From the NCBI GenBank assembly GCA_963693285.1, contig OY848918.1:9675156-9739155 (forward strand): a stretch of DNA of 64,000 bases. The letters run 5' to 3'. The notes beneath the pieces are model-generated. The model searched no databases. It saw only the letters and a list, made by a program, of their open reading frames with translations, and was not told where the DNA came from. Shown here piece by piece: positions 54,949 through 64,000 of the stretch (its first letter is position 1; each line of letters begins with the position of its first letter). The stretch is from Xestospongia muta (Eukaryota > Porifera > Demospongiae > Haplosclerida > Petrosiidae). Position numbers and translations under genes: made by a program.

Positions 54949-57900
54949 ATGATGTCAGTATCATTATTATCTTCTATTTTGGTACTGATGTTAATTGTCT
55001 TGATATCTTCAGCTAATGAAGTGATCATTTATATTAACTCGTCATCACCATTGGCCTCCAATACCACTTCATGTGGTATTGTTTCTGCTCCTTGTTATAC
55101 CTTTGATCTTGGACTGAATGTTGCTCAAGAAAAGCTAATGGAAACACATCAAATATCTATTACATTAATAGTATCACAGGGTGAGCAATATGAACATACT
55201 AGTATGACTAATGGTGTCTTTGAAGAAGTAAATGGTTTATCAATCATTGGTGATGTCAGTAATGATGGGGACATACTCACTATAGTGTCCTGTCAGGGTA
55301 AAGTGGGTTTTAGCTTTACAAATGTCTCCAATATAACAATATATGGGATCAAGTTTGAGGGGTGTGGCCAGTTGCAGAATAGTACGAGTTATACATCTAG
55401 TAATGAAGACAATGGTTTTTTAACATTCTATGTTGGGTTATATTTCCTTTATTGTCAAAATGTCAAATTGACTGCCATCTCTGTTAATAATAGTTCAGGT
55501 ACTGGTGTTGTCTTATATAACATTGGAGGAACTAATGTTATCGAGAATTCAAAGTTTACGCAAAATACTTTTAACCAAGACAACTTTGATACAAATGTGG
55601 GTGGAGGAGGAGGTGGAGTTTATATTGAATTCTCATATTGTGTTCCTATGGAAGATGGAGTTGATTGTTTGAAAGGAAACACAGCTAATGTAGATCCTCG
55701 ATATATAACTCAGAGTACCTTTCAGATCCATGGTTCTACTTTCTGCACAAACGTAGCTAACATCAGTAACTTTGCAAGTAACACCTTTATCTTACCACAC
55801 AAGCAATATCATTCTGCTTTTGGTCGTGGAGGAGGTCTCTCCATATTTTTCAAAGGTGATGCTTCTCATAACACCATTACTGTAGACAAATGTCGTTTTA
55901 TACGTAATCAGGCTCTTTGGGGTGCTGGAATGTTTGTAGAGTTTCAAGACAACACACATAATAACAACGTCATTGTTAATTCTTCTTATATTCTCGATAA
56001 CAGTTTATATTATAATGACACTAACAATGAAGGAACAGGTGGAGGAGGAAGTCGAGTAGGTTATATATTTTTTGATAATTCTGTTCCCTTTAGCAACAAA
56101 ATATCCTTCATTAATTGTACCTTTGAAGGGAACAATGCTTATTATGGAGGAGGTCTGTCTTTCTATACTGCAAGACAACCAGTTGTTGATAACAGCTCCC
56201 AATTAAATGCTTTCAAAGTGCAAGAATGTCATTTTCGAAGCAACTTAGCTCGTATCGGTGCTGCTTTAGATCTCTCGCTTTGGCATCCATCTAAGATTGG
56301 TAAATCCCCACAACCACTACTTATATCGAACTGCATATTTGAAAATAACAGTGCCATGATTCAAGGTGGTTCTGATGGACTAATTGGTGTTGGTGCAGTA
56401 TATGTTGACTCACTTCCAGTCAATTTTTCAGGAAACGTTTCCTTTAATGATAACAGTGGTTCAGCACTTGCAGTAACTGGTTCTTATATTACAATTGAAT
56501 CCAGTTCTAATGTTAGCTTTTATAACAATTCTGGAAGAAATGGTGGTGCTATTGCTCTACTAAGCAATGTCTACATTTTAATGAATGAAGATTCAATCCT
56601 TCATTTTGTTAACAACAGAGCTCAATACAAAGGTGGTGCTATTTATTATTTCAATGCAGGAGAACGTGATTTACTTTCCTCAAGAAATTGTTTCATTCGT
56701 TACTACAACGTTTCTGTCCGCCCTGAAGACTGGACATCAAGATTCTATTTTAAAAACAATAAAATTGAAGGCATGACTGGAGACAGTAACCAATACAGTG
56801 CTATTTATGCTTCTACAATACTTCCTTGTATTTGGGGCGGAGCATTTGGTGACTCTGTGTACAATAAAAGCACGATAAACAGAACATTTTGCTGGAATAA
56901 AAATTGGACTTATAAAGACAACTTATCATGTAGTCATCAAATATCATCTGCTCCTTCTAATTACAAATTTATTCATTCATCTTACACCACAGTCCCCGGA
57001 AAGACATTTCTACTTAACTTAACAATATATGATGATCTAAAAAATAATGTGACTGACACTGCCATCTTTGTAGCACGAATAAAAAGTGGTTTTGCAACTT
57101 TTCGTGGTGATAGAAACATAAAATTTGATTACATTTTGAGTGAGACACTTAATTTTTTACATGGTAAACCAAACTCTACTATTCAATTACAAATAGAAAC
57201 TCTAGATCCAATTGTTATACGTCGATTTATTGAAGTCAAGTTAGAACCCTGCCCGCCTGGATTTAAACCACCAAATGGGACTGATGATGACAGTACTTTT
57301 TCCTGTAAGTGTTATGGTAATTTGTTACCCAAAGGATACTTGAAATGCAATCAAGATACCTACACTTCACAAATTTTACGCACAGCATGGATTGGTTATA
57401 ATTCTACAACTGAGCCCAAACAGTTTATAGTTGGTGAGACTCCTTACTTGTCATCGGATATACATAATCACTACACAACACTTGTTAATTGGACTGAACA
57501 ATATCTGGACCAACTCTTTTGTAATTCTACTAACAGAACAGGCACCCTCTGTGGACAGTGTCAAGATGGTTATGGGGTAGCTGTCAACTCGGATAATTAC
57601 CACTGTGTTAAATGTACCGAAAAAGAGGAGCAGTATTCATGGGTCTTCTATATTCTTACCAGCTATCTACCAATTACAGTATTCTTTGCAATTATTTTCA
57701 TTTTCAGTATGACTGTAACCTTTGGACCACTCAACTCTTTCTTGTTCTTTGCACAAGTTATTGCTACAACTGTGAAAATTGATGCTGATGGAATGATTCC
57801 ACTTGAAACCCTAACACATCCTGTTCCATATAAAGTCTTAAAGAGTCTCTATATCATACCATATGATATATGGAATTTAAATTTCTTCCAGCCATACCTT

Positions 57901-59286
57901 GGACAATTTTGCTTACACAGCAGGCTGGACACATTAGATATTATGTCACTGAGTTATATTGAAGCTTTTTATCCTTTAATGTTGCTAGTTCTTTTTGTTA
58001 TCATTATGACACTATACAATAAAGGAGTACCAGTGATTGTATGTTTATGTAGACCTATACATCGTTGTCTAGCTCGATTTAGACAATGGAGTAAACTACG
58101 CCAGTCTTTCACTGGAGGTATGGCAGTATTTATTGTCATTTCATACACCAAATTCACATTAGTGTCTCTGTTAATTCTAGCACCAACATCACTGTATGAT
58201 CATTCTGGTGAATCTGTTAGTAAAGTTCATTATTATGATGGAACAGTTGTTTTTCCCAGTTACAAGTACATCTTACCAGCCATTGTCATTATTGCAACAT
58301 TTGGTTTTATTCTACCCCTCATTCTTGCCTACCCTAGTTTGTTAAAGCTCCTTGAGTACCTGTCTTGTGGGCGACTGAAGTTGGGAAAATTCTACCCAAA
58401 TTTAAAGTTTAAAGCATTTTTAGATGAGTTCCATGGTTGTTATAAAGATGGCACTGATGGAGAATTGGATTATCGCTGGTTTGCAAGTCTTTACTTCCTT
58501 TTTCGTGTCAATCTTTTTGTTGTGTATGCATTTACAGAGTCATGGAAGCTTCAGTATTTAATACAAATGCTATTGTTTCTATTTGCAGCATTATTATTTG
58601 CTGCCCTCCGTCCTTACAAGAGAGATTGGGTGAACAATGTTGATGTGACAATGTTTCTTCTTCTTGCTGCAATTTCATGCTTTAGTCTGTACAACCTTGT
58701 ATTCACTTGGTTGGGAATTAATATTGAACTATGGGCATTTATTGTTCAATACATACTTATCTTTATTCCTTTGTTATACTTTATTGGATACTATCTTCTG
58801 CTTTTCTGTTCAAAATTTGAGTCATACCATAAAGGTCTTCGTTCTCAAAACAGAAGGATCCAAGCAGAACAAACTCAAGAACAAGATGAGTTTGAAAGAG
58901 ATCGTGCTGCTCTAGTAGATAGCTCACACGTCCCTGACTTCCTGGACTATGTTGATGATACAAGACAGCATGGGAATCACCTTAGGGTTTCTAGATCACA
59001 CTCTTGGCGTTCTCGTCGTCCAAATAGAAGCAGTATAAGGCTTCAACGTCGGTCTGCAAGTAATGAGAGATCTCTTCTTCTCACTGGGTCTTTACAATCT
59101 AGTACACATAATGTTATAGAAAGAGAAGATACTGTTGATGATCTAAATGATGAAAATGAAGGGAATAAAAATGCACCTTATTGTCTCAGAGAAGATCAAC
59201 AATTAGCTCACTGTACTAATAACAGTCGAGGAGGGTATGGTACTACTAGATCCACTCTGGTATCGTCAATGCAACCTCTGCCATGA
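54949..59286 (+). CDS. Large multipass protein with beta-helix-like ectodomain (gene 2, about 1,445 aa)
   Basis: Same architecture as gene 1: signal peptide (LLSSILVLMLIVLISS), VIIYINSSSPLASN, GG-rich repeats (YGGGLSFY, NGGAIALL, KGGAIYYF), Cys box LCGQCQDGYGVAVNSDNYHC, about 8-9 hydrophobic segments and a charged tail (EQDEFERDRAALVDSSHVP). The frame is open from an upstream ATG at 54,877. I prefer the ATG at 54,949, because the extra 24 residues are absent from both paralogues, do not look like a signal peptide, and fall in a stretch with GTGAGT and CATTACAG typical of a short 5'-UTR intron. Single coding exon. The N-terminus and TM region are nearly identical to gene 1 at nucleotide level, while the middle of the ectodomain and the tail differ more. 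Confidence 0.9.
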   Translation: MMSVSLLSSILVLMLIVLISSANEVIIYINSSSPLASNTTSCGIVSAPCYTFDLGLNVAQEKLMETHQISITLIVSQGEQYEHTSMTNGVFEEVNGLSIIGDVSNDGDILTIVSCQGKVGFSFTNVSNITIYGIKFEGCGQLQNSTSYTSSNEDNGFLTFYVGLYFLYCQNVKLTAISVNNSSGTGVVLYNIGGTNVIENSKFTQNTFNQDNFDTNVGGGGGGVYIEFSYCVPMEDGVDCLKGNTANVDPRYITQSTFQIHGSTFCTNVANISNFASNTFILPHKQYHSAFGRGGGLSIFFKGDASHNTITVDKCRFIRNQALWGAGMFVEFQDNTHNNNVIVNSSYILDNSLYYNDTNNEGTGGGGSRVGYIFFDNSVPFSNKISFINCTFEGNNAYYGGGLSFYTARQPVVDNSSQLNAFKVQECHFRSNLARIGAALDLSLWHPSKIGKSPQPLLISNCIFENNSAMIQGGSDGLIGVGAVYVDSLPVNFSGNVSFNDNSGSALAVTGSYITIESSSNVSFYNNSGRNGGAIALLSNVYILMNEDSILHFVNNRAQYKGGAIYYFNAGERDLLSSRNCFIRYYNVSVRPEDWTSRFYFKNNKIEGMTGDSNQYSAIYASTILPCIWGGAFGDSVYNKSTINRTFCWNKNWTYKDNLSCSHQISSAPSNYKFIHSSYTTVPGKTFLLNLTIYDDLKNNVTDTAIFVARIKSGFATFRGDRNIKFDYILSETLNFLHGKPNSTIQLQIETLDPIVIRRFIEVKLEPCPPGFKPPNGTDDDSTFSCKCYGNLLPKGYLKCNQDTYTSQILRTAWIGYNSTTEPKQFIVGETPYLSSDIHNHYTTLVNWTEQYLDQLFCNSTNRTGTLCGQCQDGYGVAVNSDNYHCVKCTEKEEQYSWVFYILTSYLPITVFFAIIFIFSMTVTFGPLNSFLFFAQVIATTVKIDADGMIPLETLTHPVPYKVLKSLYIIPYDIWNLNFFQPYLGQFCLHSRLDTLDIMSLSYIEAFYPLMLLVLFVIIMTLYNKGVPVIVCLCRPIHRCLARFRQWSKLRQSFTGGMAVFIVISYTKFTLVSLLILAPTSLYDHSGESVSKVHYYDGTVVFPSYKYILPAIVIIATFGFILPLILAYPSLLKLLEYLSCGRLKLGKFYPNLKFKAFLDEFHGCYKDGTDGELDYRWFASLYFLFRVNLFVVYAFTESWKLQYLIQMLLFLFAALLFAALRPYKRDWVNNVDVTMFLLLAAISCFSLYNLVFTWLGINIELWAFIVQYILIFIPLLYFIGYYLLLFCSKFESYHKGLRSQNRRIQAEQTQEQDEFERDRAALVDSSHVPDFLDYVDDTRQHGNHLRVSRSHSWRSRRPNRSSIRLQRRSASNERSLLLTGSLQSSTHNVIEREDTVDDLNDENEGNKNAPYCLREDQQLAHCTNNSRGGYGTTRSTLVSSMQPLP

Positions 59287-59584
59287 TTTTGAGGATAGTC
59301 TTGTAGTGTTATTTAGAATACAAAGCAATAGGCCTCCTCCTTTAATTGCATTATATATTTTTTGGAACTATTATAGCTTTTTTTCTTGGAATGATTGTTT
59401 ATTTTGAATATTGATTTAGTTTGTATTTGATCTGATAATAATGTATTAGGGGAAATAACTTGCATGCATGACAAATTACAGCACTTTTCATTTTGCTTGT
59501 ACCATTGACTTATCAAGTCAATCCACAGTGACACCATGATTGAAGGCTATATAGCCTTATATTGACCAAAATTTGAAACTACTT
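59287..59584. other. 3' flank of beta-helix gene 2
   Basis: AT-rich, no gene. It includes AATAGGCCTCCTCCTTTAAT (from about 59,327), whose AATAGGCCT core recurs in the downstream 62-bp minisatellite. Confidence 0.5.
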
Positions 59585-59745
59585 TTATCAAGGATTTAGG
59601 TAGTGTTGATAATCTATATTACAAAAATGAAAGGAACAAGCACCTTATCTTCCTAGTGAAGATCAATAATCAGCTCACTGTACTAATAGTGGGTATAACA
59701 CTACTAGATCCACTCTAGTATCATTGGCCACCACCTCTGCCATGA
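59585..59745 (+). pseudogene. 3'-end remnant of a further beta-helix paralogue
   Basis: A degenerate copy of the last about 150 bp of gene 2 (59,135-59,287): shared GTTGATAATCTA/GTTGATGATCTA, GCTCACTGTACTAATA, ACTACTAGATCCACTCT and CACCTCTGCCATGA. It is frameshifted and lacks the rest of the gene, marking a deleted fourth family member. Confidence 0.85.
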
Positions 59746-60054
59746 TTGTGAGGACAACCCTGTCATGTTATCAGGGACACAATATAATAGGCCTGTTCCT
59801 TAGTAAATTGTGAGAACAACCCTGTCATGTTATCAGAAACATAATATAATAGGCCTGTTCCTTAGTAAATTGTGAGAACAACCCTGTCATGTTATCAGGG
59901 ACACAATATAATAGGCCTGTTCCTTAGCAAATTGTGAGAACAACCCTGTCATGTTATCAGGAACACAATATAATAGGCCTGTTCCTTAGTAAATTGTGAG
60001 AACAACCCTGTCATGTTATCAGGGACACAATATAATAGGCCTGTTCCTTAGTAT
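59745..60054. repeat. 62-bp minisatellite, five units
   Basis: Units start at 59,745, 59,807, 59,869, 59,931 and 59,993, each opening ATTGTGAGAACAACCCTG (first unit GAGGACAACC) and ending CCTGTTCCTTAGTAA. They differ at only a few positions. The first unit continues directly from the paralogue remnant's stop region, so the array grew from its 3'-UTR. Confidence 0.97.
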
Positions 60055-60607
60055 ATGTATACATTATAATTGGAAATTTTGAGGATTATTTAATTTTGTT
60101 GTTTGGAATGTTGTCGCAATGTTGTCATGCAAAATTATATAGCTACTCTAAAAGACTGATCAAACTGATCTATTATTATTAATTTAAGAGAGCAAATTCA
60201 AAAAGCTAGCACTGGTTGAAGTAGTGGATCATTTAACCTGTCACATGAGTGTACACTTTTTAGTTTTTCTTTCGAGAATAACATGAAAAGAAAACATTGT
60301 ATATCAATCATCAACGTATTTCTTGGTCAGCTATATATATATATACAAGCACGAAGTGTATTTGGCGTCGCAGGAAGCCAATACAATAAATAGTAGTGAA
60401 GTTATTGCTTTTGAATTACGTGCATCGTTAAAGAGCTCGAGATAGACCGGTCTAACGCACACGCACTGAGACAAGTTTTCTCTCGTCTGTCGATTTGTCC
60501 GGGAGGAAGTCTGTGTACTACGTTTTTCCACCCTTTAAACTTTGTAAGTAATGTCATACGTAAAAATGTTTTAGCAACTTCTTCCTTTATCATATAGGCT
60601 ACTGACT
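60055..60607. promoter_or_regulatory. 5' flank of beta-helix gene 3, with TATA-like run and putative UTR intron
   Basis: An alternating TATATATATATA run lies near 60,335. The following 200 bp is less AT-rich (GGCGTCGCAGG, CGGTCTAACGCACACG), as expected for transcript leader. GTAAGTAATG at about 60,544 and TTATCATATAG ending at about 60,597 would make a 54-bp UTR intron just before the ATG. Inference from sequence signals only. Confidence 0.5.
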
Positions 60608-63600
60608 ATGACAGCTGCTACAATGAAAATCTGGTCGTTTATTTTGGTACTGATGTTAGCTGTCTTGGTAACTTCAGCTGATGATGTAATCATTTACATT
60701 AACTCTTCATCACCATTGGGCTCCAATACCACTTCATGTGGTAATGTTACTACTCCTTGTTATACCTTTGATCTTGGACTGGATGTTGCTCAAGAAAAGG
60801 CTATCCTTTACCAAACAGCTATTACAATAATAATGTCCAAGGGTGAATATAAACATAGTAATGAAACTAACGGTTTCTTTAAAGGGGTGAATGGTTTATC
60901 AATCATTGGTGAAGTTAGTGATGATGGGGACATACTCACTACAATAACCTGTCAGGGTAAAGTGGGTTTTAGTTTTACAAGAAGCCTTACTATAAAGATA
61001 GATGGCATCAATTTTGATAGGTGTGGTCAGTTGCAGAATAGTACAAGCTATATATCTAATAATCAAGAAGACAAAGGATTTATAACGTTCTATGTTGGAT
61101 TATATTTTCTTTATTGTCAAGATGTTAATTTGACTCATATTGTAGTTTCTGCTACTCCTGGTACTGGTATTGTGTTCTATAACATTGGAGGTACTAACAT
61201 TATTGAGAACTCTGCTTTCTATCAGAACAATTTTACTGGATTTAGTAAAGATGATGATGTTACAATGAGTAGAGGAGGAGGTGGAGTTTACATCGAATAC
61301 TCTTATTGTGTTCCTGTAGAGGGTGGAAATGAGTGTTTGAAAGGAAGTGGACCTAACGTGGACATCTTGTACACAACTCAAAACAAAATTTCTATCCTTG
61401 AATCAACTTTCCATGCCAACTTAGCTAACATCAGCAACTATGCAACTGACACCTTTATTTTACCAGGTAGACAATATCATTCAGCTTTTGGTCGTGGAGG
61501 AGGTCTCTCTGTGTTTTTCAAAGGTGATGCTTCTTATAACACAATTACTGTTGATAACTGTAATTTTACATGTAATCAGGCCATTTGGGGTGCTGGAATG
61601 TTTGCAGAGTTTCAAGACAACACTAGCAACAACAATGTCTTAGTTAAATCTTCTGTGTTTCATTCAAACAGTCTTCATAACATTGATGTTAAGAATGAAG
61701 GTGCAGGTACTGGTGGTGGAGGTGTTCGAGTTGGTTATATATTTTTTGATAATTCTGTTGCCTGTGAAAATAACATAACTTTTATTAACTGCACCTTTGA
61801 AGAAAACATTGCTTATTATGGAGGAGGTCTAACATTTTATACAGTAAGGCAACCAAACATTTTTAAATTGCAAGAATGTCACTTTATGAACAACTTGGGT
61901 CTCATTGGTGCTGCTTTAGATATCTCATTATGGGATCCATCTATTACTGGTAAACATCCTCGTTCATTCATTGATAGTTGTACGTTTGAAAGGAATAATA
62001 TAATGTACCAACCACAACCTGGTGGACTAATTGGTGTGGGTGCAGTATATGTTGATTCACTTCCTGTCACGTTTTCAGGAAATAATTCTTTCAATCATAA
62101 CAGTGGTTCAGCACTTGTGATAACTGGTTTTTATATTACAATTGAACCCAGTTCTAATCTAAGTTTTTATAACAATTCTGGCAGAAATGGTGGTGCTATT
62201 TCTCTACTAGGTAACGCTTTTATTCTAACTAATGAGAACTCTGTCCTTCATTTTGTAAACAATTCAGCTCAATACAAAGGCGGTGCTATTTACTATTACA
62301 GCTCTGGAGAACGTGACTTACTGTCTTCAAGAAATTGTTTAATTCGTTACTATGACATTACAGTACATCCTGAAAACTGGACTTCAAAATTTTATTTTAA
62401 AGGAAATACAGTTAGAAACAGAAATGTCTCTAATTCTATTTATGCTTCCACAATTCTTCCATGTAAATGGAGAGGAACATATGGTAGTGCTAAGAGTGAT
62501 CATGACCAACAGGTATTTTGTTGGAGTGACAATTGGCAATACTTTGATTTTCAAAGTACATCAACTCCCTGTGTTAGTCAGATTTCAACTGCTCCTTCAA
62601 AGTACATTCACATTACAACTATTTATAAACCTATACCTGGTGAACAAGTGAAGCTTAATGTCTCTTTTGTTGATGATCTAAACAACAATGTTTCTGATGA
62701 AGCTGTATTGATCGCATATATAAACAATATTGACAATGCTACATTTCAAGGGACCAACTTTAATTATGATTATATTGCTTACCAAAAACTTGAATTACAT
62801 GGAAAACCAGGTACTAATGTTAGCATACGTTTAGAAACTCTTGATCCAATTGTCATCCAACAAGATATTACAGTTGAATTTCGAGATTGCCCTCCAGGGT
62901 TTGTTCCTAGTACTAATACATCCACAGCCATTTGTCAATGTCCTAATGGAACTTATACTGGATATATAACTTGTAATCCTCTAAGTTACAAAATCAGCAT
63001 CAAACAAGCCACATGGATGGGTCAAGTACCAGGATTCAGTGATTTGTTAGTGGGGCTAAGTCCTTATGTCTCATCTTCAAATGACTTGAAGTATATTGTT
63101 CTTCCGCAAGAGCCTCAGGAATTATCCAATTTTTTGTGTGGTGTCACTAATCGTGAAGGTGTTCTCTGTGGTGATTGTAAAGAAGGATATGGAGTAGCAG
63201 TAAATTCAAGAGATTTTGAATGTGTACTTTGTCCTGATGAGTATACTTATTATAATTGGGTATTTTATCTTTTAACTGAGTTTCTACCAGTGACACTGTT
63301 CTTTGCATTGATTTTTGTGTTTAGCATGACAGTGACTTCTGGACCATTAAATTCTTATATATTTTTTGCACAAGTGGTTCCTACTGTATTTGGTATAGAT
63401 GCAGATGGTATGATACCATTGCATAACATCACAGAGCAACATGGTATTTCTTATACAACAATGGAAAGTTTCTATGTTATTCCATATGACATCTGGAACC
63501 TGAACTTTTTAAAGTCACTGTGGCCTAAATTTTGTTTGAGCCCTCATTTAAACACTATTGATATCTATGCCCTAGGTTATATTACAGCAGTTTATGTGTT

Positions 63601-64000
63601 AATTCTTGTAATCATTTTTGCTCTCATATTGAATCTCTACAACAGAGGTGTCTCAATAGTGGTGTGCATATGTCGCCCTCTACACAAGTGTCTAGCTCAT
63701 TTTCGTCGATTCTCTAACTTTCAGCCATCTGTAATCAGTGGAGTAGCAGTTTTCATATTAATTTCATACACCAAATTTGCCTACGTTTCACTGAATCTAC
63801 TCACACCTGTTCCTCTTTATTATGCTGATGGGAGAAAAGCCGTTATGGTCTTTTATCCAGATGGAAATGTACATTGGGGCAACAATGATAGTGTTATCTA
63901 CATTATCATAGCTTCATGTATGTTATCAACATTTGTATTACTTCCACCTTTAGTCCTGTTTTATCCAACTTTTCTTCGATTGATAGAACGACTGTCATGT
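60608..64000 (+). CDS. Large multipass protein with beta-helix-like ectodomain (gene 3, partial at window end)
   Basis: The frame starting at ATG 60,608 (MTAATMKIWSFILVLMLAVL signal peptide, then VIIYINSSSPLGSN) appears open for 1,131 codons to the window edge, ending in RLSC, which corresponds to YLSCGRLKLG of gene 2. Same GG repeats (RGGGGVYIEYSYCV, YGGGLTFY, NGGAISLL, KGGAIYYY), Cys box (VLCGDCKEGYGVAVNSRDFEC) and TM segments. It is the most diverged of the three: a shorter ectodomain insert near residues 420-440 and different extracellular loops. The last three or four TM segments and the tail lie outside. Confidence 0.88.
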   Translation, partial: MTAATMKIWSFILVLMLAVLVTSADDVIIYINSSSPLGSNTTSCGNVTTPCYTFDLGLDVAQEKAILYQTAITIIMSKGEYKHSNETNGFFKGVNGLSIIGEVSDDGDILTTITCQGKVGFSFTRSLTIKIDGINFDRCGQLQNSTSYISNNQEDKGFITFYVGLYFLYCQDVNLTHIVVSATPGTGIVFYNIGGTNIIENSAFYQNNFTGFSKDDDVTMSRGGGGVYIEYSYCVPVEGGNECLKGSGPNVDILYTTQNKISILESTFHANLANISNYATDTFILPGRQYHSAFGRGGGLSVFFKGDASYNTITVDNCNFTCNQAIWGAGMFAEFQDNTSNNNVLVKSSVFHSNSLHNIDVKNEGAGTGGGGVRVGYIFFDNSVACENNITFINCTFEENIAYYGGGLTFYTVRQPNIFKLQECHFMNNLGLIGAALDISLWDPSITGKHPRSFIDSCTFERNNIMYQPQPGGLIGVGAVYVDSLPVTFSGNNSFNHNSGSALVITGFYITIEPSSNLSFYNNSGRNGGAISLLGNAFILTNENSVLHFVNNSAQYKGGAIYYYSSGERDLLSSRNCLIRYYDITVHPENWTSKFYFKGNTVRNRNVSNSIYASTILPCKWRGTYGSAKSDHDQQVFCWSDNWQYFDFQSTSTPCVSQISTAPSKYIHITTIYKPIPGEQVKLNVSFVDDLNNNVSDEAVLIAYINNIDNATFQGTNFNYDYIAYQKLELHGKPGTNVSIRLETLDPIVIQQDITVEFRDCPPGFVPSTNTSTAICQCPNGTYTGYITCNPLSYKISIKQATWMGQVPGFSDLLVGLSPYVSSSNDLKYIVLPQEPQELSNFLCGVTNREGVLCGDCKEGYGVAVNSRDFECVLCPDEYTYYNWVFYLLTEFLPVTLFFALIFVFSMTVTSGPLNSYIFFAQVVPTVFGIDADGMIPLHNITEQHGISYTTMESFYVIPYDIWNLNFLKSLWPKFCLSPHLNTIDIYALGYITAVYVLILVIIFALILNLYNRGVSIVVCICRPLHKCLAHFRRFSNFQPSVISGVAVFILISYTKFAYVSLNLLTPVPLYYADGRKAVMVFYPDGNVHWGNNDSVIYIIIASCMLSTFVLLPPLVLFYPTFLRLIERLSC

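Noticed and set aside
59745..60054. CRISPR-like array
   Set aside because: The 62-bp units are contiguous without spacers and sit in animal DNA; it is a minisatellite.

Overview
The window looks like nuclear DNA of an early-branching animal, most likely a demosponge such as Amphimedon. It is AT-rich, with short GT-AG introns (mostly about 50-80 bp), Ig/FN3 receptors, tandem-domain receptor tyrosine phosphatases, a metazoan-type V-ATPase subunit A of exactly 617 codons, and a GABA-B-like class C GPCR fragment. The organism name is inference; the eukaryotic, metazoan nature is well supported.

Layout. (1) 1-612: fragment of a V-ATPase A gene, broken at two splice sites. (2) 629-15,650, minus strand: a graveyard of receptor genes. 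It holds pseudogene E (629-2,964); a fragment of a second receptor family (F', 3,725-4,205) next to a hAT-like MITE; an apparently intact single-pass Ig receptor F (5,266-8,237); a GPCR 3' fragment (8,871-9,700); scrambled pseudogene G (10,290-12,174); pseudogene H carrying a 1.1-kb internal inversion with base-resolved breakpoints (about 12,590-15,194); and another F fragment. (3) 15,907-29,705, minus: two apparently intact tandem receptor tyrosine phosphatases (B and A), with Ig and FN3 domains, one TM segment and two PTP domains, the second degenerate. (4) 30,475-49,291, minus: two copies of a roughly 10-kb unit made of a short-tailed receptor with the same ectodomain (C, D; both damaged) and a V-ATPase A gene (copy 2 broken, copy 3 intact). 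Between the units are decayed remnants of the receptor/V-ATPase junction. Long (GA)n tracts lie in V-ATPase introns. (5) 49,292-50,093: a divergent intergenic region. (6) 50,094-64,000, plus: three tandem genes with uninterrupted coding regions for large proteins (signal peptide, beta-helix-like ectodomain with GGA/FxxN repeats, Cys box, about 8-9 TM segments, acidic tail). The third runs off the window. A 3'-end remnant of a fourth copy and a 62-bp minisatellite lie between genes 2 and 3.

How it fits together. The central array pairs one homologous polydomain ectodomain with two kinds of cytoplasmic output: tandem phosphatase domains (A, B) or a short tyrosine-motif tail (C, D). It sits among many paralogous pseudogenes, shared deletions and conversion tracts. 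Such architecture is typical of rapidly evolving recognition complexes (for example cnidarian allorecognition or vertebrate paired-receptor clusters). A recognition role is inference. V-ATPase A is a housekeeping gene caught up in the same segmental duplications.
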